64,000 nucleotides of DNA from Epiperipatus broadwayi (taxonomy: Eukaryota > Onychophora > Udeonychophora > Euonychophora > Peripatidae), in assembly GCA_028023455.1 (NCBI GenBank), contig JAQFVV010000186.1, positions 434,001 to 498,000 of the forward strand, written 5' to 3'. Position 1 is the stretch's first letter, and each line of letters opens with the position of its first letter. A model generated the notes under the pieces. The model did no database searches. It saw only the letters and a list, made by a program, of their open reading frames with translations, and was not told the DNA's origin. A program made the translations under genes and the position numbers. Shown here one piece after another: positions 49,325 to 60,226 of the stretch.

Positions 49325-50235
49325 TAATGTGTGTAAGACAAGGTGACTCCATATCTCCAAAACTCTTTACAGCAGTGCTGCAAGAAGTATTTTGTGGATT
49401 AATATGGGAAACTAAAGGAGTGAAAGTAAATGGAGAGTATTTAAGTCATTTAGATTTCACAGATGATGTAGTTGTTTTTGCAAATAATGCTTCAGAGCTG
49501 CAGGAAATGTTGCAGGAGTTAGCAGATGAAAGTAGAAAAGTAGGACTAAAGATAAATGTTAAAAAGACTAAAGTAATGTTTAATCAATTTGCTCAAAATA
49601 TGAAAATAAAGATTGATTATGAAGAATTAGAAGAAGTTCACAGTTACAAATACCTTGGTCAGATTATTAATACAGATGGAAACATAATGGAGGAAATTAA
49701 TCATAGAATTAAACTTGGTTGGAGTGCTTTTGGTAGAAATAACTTGATACTAAAAGGAAATATGCCTATGTGTTTGAAAAGGATGGTTTTTAACAAATGT
49801 GTTTTACCAGTTCTTACTTATGGATCTGAGACTTGGACACTTAATAGAAGAGCAATACAGAGACTTCAGATCACTCAAAGGAGTATGGAGAGATGTATGT
49901 TGGGAGTAACAAGAAGAGATCGAAAACGCAATGTATGGGTAAGACAACAAACAGGTGTTACTGATCTTATTGAAAAAAATTAAAAGATTGAAATGGAGTT
50001 GGGCTGGACATATTGCTAGAAGAGATGATAATAGATGGACAATTGAAATTTTAAACTGGAGTCCAAGAGATTGTAAAAGACCCAGAAAGAGGCCACATGT
50101 GAGATGGATGGATGAAATAAGAAAATGTGCAGGGGTGTTTTGGAGAAGAGAAGCTAAAAATCGGAGATGGATTAAACTTGGAGAGACCTTCATCCTGCAG
50201 TGGATTGATAATGGTTGATGATGATGATGATGATG
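49325..50235 (+). pseudogene. RTE-type LINE, 3' part of the reverse transcriptase
   Basis: The frame 49327-49983 begins inside the RT at VRQGDSISPKLF (motif B) and continues with HLDFTDDVVVFANN, where FADD is now FTDD but both catalytic Asp remain. Then come ESRKVGLKINVKKTKVM, SYKYLGQII, LTYGSETWTLNRR and RSMERCMLGVTRRDR. A run of seven A (49973-49979) shifts the frame by one base; the C-terminus resumes in the next frame (49955-50218: KRLKWSWAGHIARRDDNRW, then RWMDEIRK). The 3' end is a TGA repeat (about 50215-50235), as in RTE elements generally. The copy lacks endonuclease and RT motif A, so it is a dead 5'-truncated insertion, but well preserved. Confidence 0.85.
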
Positions 50236-50239
50236 TCAT

Positions 50240-52490
50240 CTACATTTATTGATATTTTTTAAAGTAATAATTGGTAATAATGAATAATTGTTAGTATTTT
50301 TTATTGGAATATTTTTTCTTTATCTTATTTTCCTTCCAAAAATGTAATTGTATAGGACATTTTGATAAGAAAAGGGGGAAAGGGTTTTAGCTAATTTAAT
50401 TTTTTTTTATTCTTTGAAATATTGTTTCACAATTTTAATTCTTTTTTGTTTCACAATTTTAATTCTTGAAAAGAAAAATAATTTTGTTTGAAGTTCAAGT
50501 TAATTAATTGAATTATTAAGAGTCGAAATAAGTTAATATTATTTGCTATATGAAATTATATTTGTCAATAAAATATTTAATTGGGAATTGTCATATTATA
50601 ATATCTTTTCTTAATTTATTAATTTATTAAATAGTTGTTAAAATGAGTGTTAAAATTTTTATTCCTCCAGTTATCTGTTCTATGATTTGACAGTGCATAT
50701 GACTGGATTTTAGTGTAGCATAGTGTTTTAGGGATTTGTAAATTATCACAGTAAAACTGTTCAAATTAAAGTAGAGTAAGCTTATACATTTATACTTTTT
50801 CTTGTTCCAGTCACAGTTTCTAGAGTCTTGTGATCTTGAGATAACTCTAATAATTTATTTATAGATGGGTGGGGGGGGCATATGTTGGTGTTTAGACATC
50901 CAGATAGTTCTCTATATGGCACAAAGGTAAAGATTACCTTTAAAGTCCATTCATTTTATGACAATTATTATTTTATTGATGGCCAGGGTTGTCAAAGTAT
51001 CAGATGACTACAAGTGATGATGATCACCATGCATAGAATCCCAGGTTGTTTTTATGATACTTTAGCACTTAAGTTTGTGCATCCAGATGATTGTGCTATA
51101 TTTTGCCCTAAGTTTGGCAGTATCTATATTATTAGCCTGTTTATAATTTCTCTCTTTTAGAGCCAATCACAAAGGATGACTGATGATTATTCTTGTTTAA
51201 TTCTAGTGATGCAGGTTATAAGTATTATTATTATAACTTTATATTTTTATTGTAGTGCTGATTCTCATGCTTCTTATTCATTTTATATTTATTAGTTCAC
51301 TGTTTTTGATATTCATTTTATTTATTCATTGTGGATGTTAATGTTTTGCCATCTCCCCATATTATCCTTATCTTCCTTATTTTACAATGTAAACATTCCA
51401 ATAGTTAAACTAACCAGTATATCATTAAGTAATTCCTCATCAAAATGTTTACAACTTCAAGCCAATCTCTAAAGCTAATTTATGTTAAGGTAACAAGTAA
51501 AAATTCCTTAAAGAAAATTGCACTTTCTGTTTTTGTGTACAGATTTTTGTTTTGCATCTTAACATAATTAGCTTTGATTATAATTGTTAAAATTTATCTA
51601 GCAAATATTTTCTAACAATGAAAAATAACAAGACTCTAATGTTTACACAATATTTTTCCTAAACTATTAATTATTTAACCTATTTACCAACATTATTTTT
51701 ATTCTATTCCAAACACAACACTGATGAAAATTTTAAAAGTGAAAAAGCATTGAAAGCAGGAAGTGTCTTGCATAGTTTGTTATACTGGAAGAGAAGCTGT
51801 GTTTTGAACCCAAAGTCCTTGGATTATAGTCCAGCTATGTTAATTTCATATTTGCATTTCTTATGAATCATCATGCAATGAATTAATATTGTTTTATTAT
51901 TTTTTAACACACAAAGTGTGAAATTGAGTATTTTAATATAAACAGTTTTTATATATATAGAGCTCACAAAATAAGCTCTTAACAAGCTTTGAGAATATCC
52001 TCAACCCCAGACTGGTTAATAAATTACAATTTAATTTTAATTTTAGAGATATGTAAAGGCCATCACTTTACTTAAAGCTAGGCATTTTGCAAATTGATGT
52101 TCTTCTGCAGTTTTGAATTTTGAACTTAGTTAATTTTACCAATCAATATTTCAGTTCTGGACTCAAATACCCTTAATGATTTCTAGTTTGTTATAAAATT
52201 TTGCTTGTGATAATGTTGCGAGTTAAATAATATACAGTGTAAACTTCTAAAATTGGACAAAGTTTGAGCTTTATTATTGGTAATTGAATGACCTATTAAA
52301 AATTAAATGGCTTTGTTGATTTTTTAAAAAAAAGTGAAATTAGAAAATATTTCAAATTTTGCAAGGAAAAAAAATCAAACATGACAGATCAATTCTTATT
52401 AACTTTTTATATTTGTTGAGAATAATTTTATTAATGAACTTACATTATTTGATCTTTAATATATGAATTTTTTTCTGCAGTACAGGCTTT
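50240..52490. other. AT-rich intergenic sequence
   Basis: No gene. A tRNA-like fragment is listed separately at 51785-51850. A G-run (tgggtggggggggca) lies near 50.87 kb. Confidence 0.5.
51785..51850 (-). repeat. tRNA-like (SINE head) fragment
   Basis: On the minus strand tagctggactataatccaag resembles an anticodon-arm region, and ctttgggttcaaaacacag resembles a T-arm with B box. Acceptor pairing is not seen. Probably a SINE head or tRNA pseudogene. Confidence 0.35.
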
Positions 52491-52499
52491 TTCATACCT

Positions 52500-52560
52500 G
52501 CATTCCAATATGTAATATGTAGGGGATTTGAACTTAGACTTTCACATGACTCTCAATTAT
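52500..52560 (-). repeat. tRNA-like (SINE head) fragment
   Basis: On the minus strand agtctaagttcaaatcccc resembles a T-arm with B box. It abuts the fold-back element at 52558. Weak. Confidence 0.3.
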
Positions 52561-52824
52561 CCATGGTATCTTATACTGCTGACACACTTGATCACACACA
52601 CATGTCGAAAAGATAAGTAGTCACCAATGTACATACATATTTTATGGTAAAACAGCACTCGTCAGTTGGTCCAGATTATCATTGATTGTATATATGTATG
52701 GAGACGATAATCTGGATCAACTGACAAATGCTAGTTTAGCAGGAAATATATATATTGGTGATTATTTATCTTTTCGACATGTATGTGATCAAGTGTGTCA
52801 GCAGTATGAGATAGCATGGATATT
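52558..52824. mobile_element. Fold-back element, about 267 bp
   Basis: Arms pair from atccatggtatcttatactg on the left with cagtatgagatagcatggat on the right. Pairing continues through ctgacacacttgatcacac, catgtcgaaaagataa and cagttggtccagattatc with their complements. The loop is near 52.69 kb. The 60-codon ORF at 52682-52864 lies on the right arm and is not considered real. No hammerhead core or sure target-site duplication. Confidence 0.65.
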
Positions 52825-52869
52825 ATTTAATCTTGTAAATCAACCTGATCTCTCCATCAATTAAAGCAG

Positions 52870-53985
52870 CATTATCGATGTCGTTTCGTGGAGAAAGATG
52901 ATCGTCTCCTTGGAGAAACAGTAATAAAAAATTGTCAAAACAAAAAAACTCATTTCAAATTTTCGAACTTGATCTCAAATTTTTTTAAAAAAAACTATAA
53001 CAATTTTATATGGACATTGATTTAATTTAGTACATATGTAAACATAGCAAGCAGACGTAAGTTGTTGAAGATATATATATATTACTATTTACTCGGTCAA
53101 ATCAAAGAGATAATTGTTAAATACATTATCAATTGATTTAAAGAAATTACCATACCTTTATTAAAAAATAATAATAAAGCAGAAATTTTATATTGATTTT
53201 ATTATTTTTATAAGTTTGAAAGAAAAGAGAATTAAACAAAATTGAATATTCTCATATGATTTTATATTAAAATCATACTAATGTATAAGTAATGGTATTA
53301 CATACATATTTTATTTTATTATTAATAATAGTTGGAAAATGAGCTAAGTAATAATGTATATTAGTAACAGCAATAATTAATTATAAGGAAAAACGGATAT
53401 TTTTTAAAAAAAAAATAGTTCAAAGCATTTTTAAATAAGATATTAAAACTAAGAATCCCAGTGTAAAGATTAGATAAATTATGCCATAAACAGCCACAGC
53501 ATGTCACAGTTCTAAGTCTTCCAAAGAGAAATAGTGATAGAAAAGCGGCTACTCATTAGGGGATAATTAACGGCTAGGTGGATAACATTTAGTAATTTTT
53601 TGTTTTACATCTGACTAAGAATTACTAAATATTCATTTAATTTTCTATAATATGATGACTGGTTAGATTGTCTATCGTCAATAAATAAGTTTATAATTTG
53701 TTAATATTTAGACAGTATTTATATCGAGAAATTCTTTTAATGGAAATAATTATTGATACTTCTTAATCTTCTTATTTACTTTCGTATAAGTGAGAAATAA
53801 GGATTTACATCACTGCCTGTGATTTAACAGTTTTCTAGTCTGATCAAAAGAAAATAAAAAACAAAATAGCCCAAATTTGGTCAATCTAATGGACTTGTGC
53901 TATTTTAACACTATGGTGTTCTAACTTTTAATCATCATATTATATGATTATAATTAATTATGTTTACTATTTATGAATTATCAAT
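52870..53985. other. AT-rich intergenic sequence
   Basis: No gene or paired repeat recognised. Confidence 0.5.
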
Positions 53986-54645
53986 ATTGAGAAGGGTGTA
54001 AGATAGGGTGACTTCATATCTCCAAACTTTTTACAGCAGTGCTGCAAGTAGTATTTTGTGGATTAAAATGGGAAGCTAAAGGAGTGAAAGTACATGGAGA
54101 TTATTTAAGTCATTTAGATTTTGTAGATGTTGTAGTTGTTTTTGCAAATAATGTTTCTGAGCTGCAGAAAATGTTGCATGAGTTATCAGATGAAAGTAGA
54201 AAAGTAGGACTAAAGATAAATGTTAAAAAGACTAAAGTAATGTTCAATGGATTTTATCAAAATATAAAAATAAAGATTGATTATGATGAGTTAGAAGTTA
54301 ACAGCTACAAATATTTTGGTCAGATTATTAATAGATGGGAACATAATGGATAAAATTAATCTTAGAATTAAACTTGCCAATAAACATCTCATGATCACTA
54401 TTGACTTAAAACCAATCCTGCCAAATAGGATAATGGTGGCTATGGTTATTAAAGAACCAAAGTCACCAAAATTTATAGGTACTGAACTGAGTTCAGACCT
54501 ATATGACTATATAAGCTAATGAGCTTGGATTGAAAATATTATGATGTTTTCAATTTAAGACTCATAGTTTTCTAGTTAAGTAGACCTAGAAGGTGGCTGC
54601 TGGAGGGTTGCATTAGATCTTAAGATCTAGGTGCAGTGCTCTCAG

Positions 54646-54703
54646 ATCCAAGGCTCCTCACTGATGAAGGGCACAAGCCAGAAACTAGTTTGGGATATTG
54701 GAT
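54646..54703 (+). ncRNA. Hammerhead-like motif, array unit 1
   Basis: Outer stem I is ATCCAA (54646-54651) with TTGGAT (54698-54703). Inner stem I is built on TCCTCA. CTGATGA is at 54661-54667, stem II GGGC-ACAA-GCC, GAAA 54681-54684, stem III C-TA-G, and a GUU site ending at 54690. The inner 3' strand lacks one G compared with unit 2. Confidence 0.6.
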
Positions 54704-55100
54704 GAGTAGGCCATAGATGGGGATTTTATGCACAAAGTCTTTTGGCATTCATTTATTACTCTGGTTTGCACTGAGTGACAATACATATAGAGAGAGATTT
54801 GCCTGTTTTAATAACAGTTATAAAAAGTATAAGAAATAGTGATCATGTAATGTTTATTGGCTTAAAAACAATCCTGCCTAATAGGATAGTGGTGGCTATG
54901 GTTATTAAAGAACCAAAGTCACCAATATGTATAGGTACTGAACTGAGTTCAGACCTATATGACTATATAAGCTAATGAGCTTGGATTGAAAATATTATGA
55001 TTTTTCGAATTTAAGACTATAGGTTTGTAGTTAAGTAGAGATAAAAGGTGGCTGCTGGATGATTTCATTAGATCCTAAGATCTAGGTGCAGTGCTCTCAG

Positions 55101-55159
55101 ATCCAAGGCTCCTCGCTGATGAAGGCCACAAGGCAGAAACTAGTCTGGGGATATTGGAT
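55101..55159 (+). ncRNA. Hammerhead-like motif, array unit 2 (best of the family)
   Basis: Outer stem I is ATCCAA (55101-55106) with TTGGAT (55154-55159), perfect. The internal loop is GGC opposite TA. Inner stem I is TCCTCG (55110-55115) with TGGGGA (55146-55151), six pairs including two G-U. CTGATGA is at 55116-55122. Stem II is GCC-ACAA-GGC within 55123-55135, with unpaired A on the core side. GAAA is at 55136-55139, the minimal stem III is A-C/G-U with loop TA, and GUC ends at 55145. The A-A juxtaposition at the base of stem II departs from the canonical G10.1-C11.1, so activity may be weak or dimer-dependent. Confidence 0.65.
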
Positions 55160-55546
55160 GAGTAGGCAGTAAATGGGGATTTTATGCACAAGCGTCCTGG
55201 CATCCATTGATTACTCTGGCTTGCACTGGGTTGCAATACTGTTTGGAGAGTTTTGCCTGTTTTAATAACAGTTATAAGCAAGAATAAGAAATGATAATCA
55301 TGTGATGTTTATTAGGTTAAAACCAATCCTGCCTAATAGGATAATGGTGGCTATGGTTATTAAATAACTAAAAACAGCAAAATGTATAGGTATTGAACTG
55401 CTTTCAAAAATAATGACTATATAAGCTAATGTGAAAATATTATTGTGTTTTCAATTTAAGACTCATAGTTTTGTAGTTAAGTAGAGATAAAAGGTGGCTG
55501 CTGGAGGATTGCATTAGATCCTAAGATCTAGGTGCAGTGCTCTCAG

Positions 55547-55605
55547 ATCCAAGGCTTCTCGCTGATGAAGGCCACAAACCAGAAACTAGTCTGGGGATAT
55601 TGGAT
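55547..55605 (+). ncRNA. Hammerhead-like motif, array unit 3
   Basis: ATCCAA (55547-55552) pairs with TTGGAT (55600-55605), and inner TTCTCG with TGGGGA (five of six, counting G-U). CTGATGA is at 55562-55568, the stem II region is aggccacaaacca (weak), GAAA 55582-55585, stem III C-TA-G, and GUC ends at 55591. Confidence 0.6.
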
Positions 55606-56194
55606 GAGTAAGTAGTAGATGGGAATTTTATGCACAAGCCTTCTGGCATTGGCAATATATATGAAAGTTTTGTCTGTTTTAAGAATTAAACTTGGTTGGA
55701 GTGTTTTTGGTAGAAATAACTTGATAGTAAAAGGAAATATGCCTATGTGTTTGAAAAGAAAGATTTTTAATAAATGGGTTCTACCATTTCTTATGGATTT
55801 GAGACTTGGACACTTAATAGAAGAGCAATACAGAGACTTCAGATCACTCTAAGAAGTATGGAGAGATGTATGTTAGGAGTAACAAAGAGAGATCAAAAAT
55901 GCAATATGTGGGTAAGAAAACAAATGGCTGTTACTGACCTCATTGAAAAAATTTAAAAGTCTGGAGTTGGGCTGGACATATTTCTAGGAGAGATGATAAT
56001 AGATGGACAATTGAAATCTTAAACTGGATTCCAAGAAATTGTAAAAGACATAGAAAGAGATCACATATGAGATGGATGGATGAAATAAGAAAGTGGGCAG
56101 GGGTGATGTGGAGAAGAGAAGCTAAAGATCAGAGAAGATGGATTGAACTTCGAGAGACCTTGTGCATTGATAATAGTTGATGAAGATGATGACT

Positions 56195-57155
56195 ACTATT
56201 TAGATTGAGACTGAACAAATCTTTGATTACTTTTGGTCTGTAAGATTTAAAAATTTATTTCAATCATTGTCTGTTAAATGTGACATAAATTATTTGTCAT
56301 TATCATTTATGATTATTACATTAGATTTATTGTGTTCATTTGCATTTTCTTATGAAAAATCTTTTAGTTGTTTGCCTCTCACTTGAAAAAACTGTTTTTT
56401 TTTTTTTAATTTTACAAACAGATTGCTATGACGGTGTAATTCTTGTCCACTTATGGATTTATATTCATTTTAAGCTAGGTTGTTATGTGCGAATTGCTTG
56501 AATAAATCTTGTTTCTTTTATTACTATTATTGATCTGGATTTAATAGGTATCATTGTGTTTGAGATATCTATTTGCTATTGTTTACTATCTCTGTATTGA
56601 TTTATCTAATATTGTTTGACATTTTATTTTTATTATAATTTTTGTAAATGTACAAAACTTTTTTTTTTTAAAAAAAAAAAGAAAGAATATAATTACCTAA
56701 TCATGTAATAAAAAAGTAATTCTTTAAATAGCCATAGCAGGAAAAGCCTGTCCAACCAACATCTCCCTAAAGAGAATGAGTGAAAGAACAGGCATTATTA
56801 AGCAAAGTGGCTCTGGCAATGAAAGTAGATTTTTTATAATTACTTTCTTTTATAAAAAAGAATAGCTAGATACCCCTTTTATTGATAAACAATTCCATGG
56901 TTTGGTTGTCAGGCGGTTGTAGAAAAAATAATCTTAGATCTGTTCAAGCAGCATGAATTTGAATGCCATGTCCTGGCAGATGGATATATTATGAAGCTTT
57001 TCAGGGATATATGTTGAGGTGATATCTTTCGATTTCATAATAGAATAGTAGATATTTTTATTTATATCTAGTTTTATTACGTTTTTAGGTAAAATTTATT
57101 TAATTAATAAATAAAATGTTAAAAATAGATGGGTAATTCTAAATACATATATATG
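56195..57155. other. AT-rich intergenic sequence
   Basis: No gene recognised; homopolymer T/A junction near 56.66-56.68 kb. Confidence 0.5.
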
Positions 57156-57159
57156 TAGT

Positions 57160-59345
57160 TATCATGATGTGTTTGAAAATTTTAATTATACATTTGGTAT
57201 GTTAATGGGGGTAAAAATAAGGCAAGGATGCCCTATGTCATCTATTTTGTTTTTGTTGTATTTGAGGGAAATGGAGAGAGCAATAGAAAGACGAGGAAGG
57301 GTAGTAGAGATATCATTAATAGGTGGCAGGGGAGTGTATACATTATCAGGTCTTTTGTTTGCGGATATTTTCTTATGGATAGAAAGTAGGGAATATATCT
57401 GCTGAAGATTTTTTAAGGATAGTTGGAGATGTATTTAGTGAAGAAAAATCAAAAGTAATGATGATAAATACTGGGGGAAAAGTAAGAGAAAATTTTTATT
57501 AGGAAATGTAAAGTTAAATGTGGTGAATAATATTTTAATTTGCGAAGTGCAGATAGTTGAAAATTGAAATAAATTGAGATACTGCAGAACCTCACTGCAC
57601 TCATTAAAATACGTATACAACAGCCAATCAGTATGTCATGATAGCCATCTAAATGACAATCAAATCTAAACCCACAACAAAGATTTTGCGAGAAATGGGA
57701 AGCCACCATTCTTTCAACTTTTCTTTCTAAATATCTAAGCCAGTCATAAGTATTTAGATTTGAAAGTTTGAAGCCTTAAATATCTTCACCAATAACTCAC
57801 TGAGTCTAAATCATAAACATACAACGTGAAATCCTATGATTTATTATGTAGCAATTTTTAGAATACATAACAAGCAGTAAAGTATGTAAATAATATTTTA
57901 ATTTGCGAAGTGCAGATAGTTGAAAATTGAAATAAATTGAGATACGTAATAAATCACAGGATTTCGCGTTGTATGTTTATGATTTAGACTCAGTGAGTTA
58001 TTTGTGAAGATATTTAAAGCTTCAAACTTTCAAATCTAAATACTTATGACTGGCTTAGATATTTAGAAAAAAAAGTTGAGATAAGGGTGGCTTCCCTTTT
58101 CTCGCAAAATCTTTGTTGTGGGTTTAGATTTGATTGTCATTTAGATGGCTATCATGACATTCTGATTGGCTGTTGTATATGTATTTTAATGAGTGCAGTG
58201 AGGTTCTGCAGTATCTCAATTTATTTAAATGTGGTGAATAGATATAACTATTTGAGAAATTGCTTGGATGAATGGGAGAAAAAATTGATAAATGAAGCAA
58301 AGAAAAGAAAGAGATTGGTAAAGAAATTAACAATGTTTTCATGTAATAAATATAATGTAACATAGAATTGTATAGAAGGGAGTGGCAGTAGCAGGATTAA
58401 TATATGATAACAATGCATTATGTGTTAGTAAAGGGGTGTTAGATTACTTAGAAAAAGTCTAAAGAGAAGTAGGGAAATATGCATTAGATGCAGATGTGTT
58501 GATGGCAAAGGAGGTAATTCAAGAAGAAATGGGATGGTAAAGTTTTTATATGAGAGATGCAAAAAGCAAAATGAAAAGGTTTGGCAGATTGCAGTTCATA
58601 GATAATAAGAGAATAGCCAAATTAGGTTTTAATTGGGTTATGAGTAAAAGACAAACAACAAGATGGGTGAGGAAGATAGTACAGTATGCAGAAGATTTGG
58701 ATAAAAAAATTATGTCAGTATACTTATACAAAAGCTGGGATGATTGTGTTAGGAGAATTGTTGAGTGTTATAGTGGCAAGGAATGGAACAGAAGAATAGA
58801 TGCATTAATAAAAAATAGGGAGGAAGGAGAACTAGTATGGAGAATAAAAAGGGTTTAAAAAATATATAGAAGTAAACAGAATATTGGGTGTGAGTTAATT
58901 TATGATAATAGCAAGGAAAGTAGTTTTCTGTTTAAGGCTTGAACAGAATCTTTAGCAACAAAGTAATATACACATAAATAGAAAAATGGGTGATTTAGTC
59001 TGCAAGTTATGTAAGGAAGGCATAGAAAATATTAGGCATCTGTTAATTGAATGTAAATGCCTACAGGCAGAAAGGGTACAAATAATGAAGTTGTGGGAGA
59101 ATAAATATAAACCTAGTGATTATACAGAAAGTGAATTCTTGGTTTTTATGCTGGATTTGGGAAAAGATAAGGGGGATTTAGATATAAAGGCCATGGTATT
59201 GTGGAAGTGGGATGGAGCAGATTAGAGAAGAATATGGGAAAAAACAGGTTGGGAATGGAAAGGGAAGGAAAAGTGGCTAACAGATATCTCTGGGCACAGA
59301 GACTGAGAGATTCTTGACTCCATAAAAGGAGAGGCCACAGTGCAT
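57160..59345 (+). pseudogene. CR1-like LINE copy, 5'-truncated, interrupted
   Basis: Same family as the 19.69-23.56 kb element. It starts in the RT just before motif B (VKIRQGCPMSSILFLLYL, 57.21 kb). Then ERRGRVVEISLIGGRGVY, TLSGLLFAD (motif C loses its second Asp) and an EEKSKVMMINT-like block follow. After the inserted fold-back element (57530-58224) the frame resumes at VNRYNYL and continues through EWEKKLINEAKKRKRLVKKL, MRDAKSKMKRFGRLQF, CVRRIVECYSGKEWNRR and the CCHC block CKLCKEGIENIRHLLIEC. The 3' end shows tgcattgcattacatc, like the other copy. Several frameshifts and stops. Confidence 0.85.
57530..58224 (+). mobile_element. 695-bp fold-back element inside a CR1-like LINE
   Basis: Flanked by a perfect 16-bp duplication, ttaaatgtggtgaata (57514-57529 and 58225-58240). 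Excising it restores the LINE frame (VKLNVVNRYNYL). Two large arms pair over roughly 250 bp: tgcagaacctcactgcactc near 57.59 kb with its complement near 58.20 kb, and catgatagccatctaaatga with its complement. A 54-bp block beginning aatattttaatttgcgaagt occurs at the left end and again near 57.89-57.95 kb, and a piece of it (gtatctcaattta) ends the element inverted. No ORF beyond arm-derived ones and no hammerhead core found. Confidence 0.8.
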
Positions 59346-59349
59346 TGCA

Positions 59350-60068
59350 TTACATCAAGATACAGTTCATTGTAAAAAAATAATTTAAATAAAAAATGGA
59401 AGGAATGTAATAAATCATAGTCATTTGCTATCTAGAAGAATGTAAAAAATTTACAAAATTGAATGAGTTTATTGTACCTAAAAATTTATCTATAATTTGA
59501 TAAAACTGAGATAAGAAAATTAGACCTGGAAACAAAATAACAAAACAAAATATTTTCATGCTGGATGGCTATTATAAATATTTCTGAAATTAAAATTAAA
59601 GTATAAAAGTTTTAATTTAAAAAAATACTAAGTGAAGGGGGAGGGGATCTTTGGAATGACATAAAAAGAAATGGTGTTTTCTAAAATTATTGTCTTTTTA
59701 CTGTGTTTGAGTAAGTTTCACCACGTTTTTCTGGCTAGATCAACTGTGATTCTCCAGTGAATGCTTTTTCCATGGCTGTCTCTACATCTGTAGGGGCATA
59801 ACACCACATCATGTGCCCAAAATAAAGAACTGTCAGTGAGCTAGTCAGAAAATTATGTTAATGTGCAGTGTGGAATTTTAGGATTAATAACTCTCATGTA
59901 ATAACATTACTGTTAAGAGCATAACCCCATTCCAGTAAAGAATTTCAAAGCTGGCCAAATAATAGCATGAGATCATGACATATAATATTCGTCATGTGTT
60001 GGACTTTGCCAAAAGAATAAGTACTCGATTGTAGAACTGGATAAATATGAACTATCTATAATGTGAAA
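59350..60068. other. AT-rich intergenic sequence
   Basis: No gene recognised. Confidence 0.5.
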
Positions 60069-60078
60069 TTAAACTCAT

Positions 60079-60216
60079 TATTAAACCACAAACCATTACA
60101 TGATCACCATTTCTTATGCTTGCTTATAACTGTTATTAAAATAAGCAAAACTCTAAATCCATTGATTACTCTGGCTTGCACTGAGTGGCACTACTGTATG
60201 GAGAGTTTTGCCTGTT
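60079..60216 (+). mobile_element. 138-bp minimal copy of the tandem hammerhead family
   Basis: Flanked by ttaaactcat (60069-60078 and 60217-60226). Contains only an inverted unit junction (accattacatgatcaccatt, inverted ttataactgttattaaaa, gcaaaactct) joined to the forward 3' terminal block (ccattgattactctggcttg, gcactgagtggcactactgt, gagagttttgcctgttt). The ribozyme part is absent. It ends at the same terminal block as the 54.4 kb array. Confidence 0.75.
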
Positions 60217-60226
60217 TTAAACTCAT

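Larger units (their letters stand above)
54377..55681 (+). mobile_element. Three-unit head-to-tail array of hammerhead elements
   Basis: A 1305-bp insertion is flanked by agaattaaacttg (54364-54376 and 55682-55694). It starts with a short inverted fragment (aataaacatctcatgatcac), followed by three forward units whose CTGATGA boxes lie at 54661, 55116 and 55562, giving periods of 455 and 446 bp. Units share aaaacaatcctgcctaatag, atgactatataagctaatg, tgcattagatcctaagatc, gtgcagtgctctcagatcca and the 3' block gagttttgcctgtttta, which is also the right end of the whole insertion. Short ORFs repeat with the units and are not genes. One insertion event delivering several tandem units implies copying of a multimeric RNA or repeated template passage. 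Confidence 0.85.
53993..56190 (+). pseudogene. RTE-type LINE relic split by a hammerhead-element array
   Basis: The left part (53993-54376) encodes a decayed motif B and HLDFVDVVVVFANN (FADD changed to FVDV), then ESRKVGLKINVKKTKVM and YKYFGQII. The right part (55682-56190) resumes with IKLGWSVFGRNNLIVKGNMP, FETWTLNRRAIQR, RSMERCMLGV and a frameshifted SWAGHI-like C-terminus, ending in a short TGA/GAT repeat near 56.18 kb. The split lies in the codons for RIKL, and both sides carry the 13-bp duplication agaattaaacttg. It is closely related to the copy at 49.33 kb, and both start at the same RT position. Confidence 0.85.

Noticed and set aside
1031-60216. Interpreting all fold-back elements as ordinary DNA-transposon MITEs
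   Set aside because: Duplications of 10-16 bp, tails outside the inverted arms and hammerhead cores do not fit cut-and-paste transposases.
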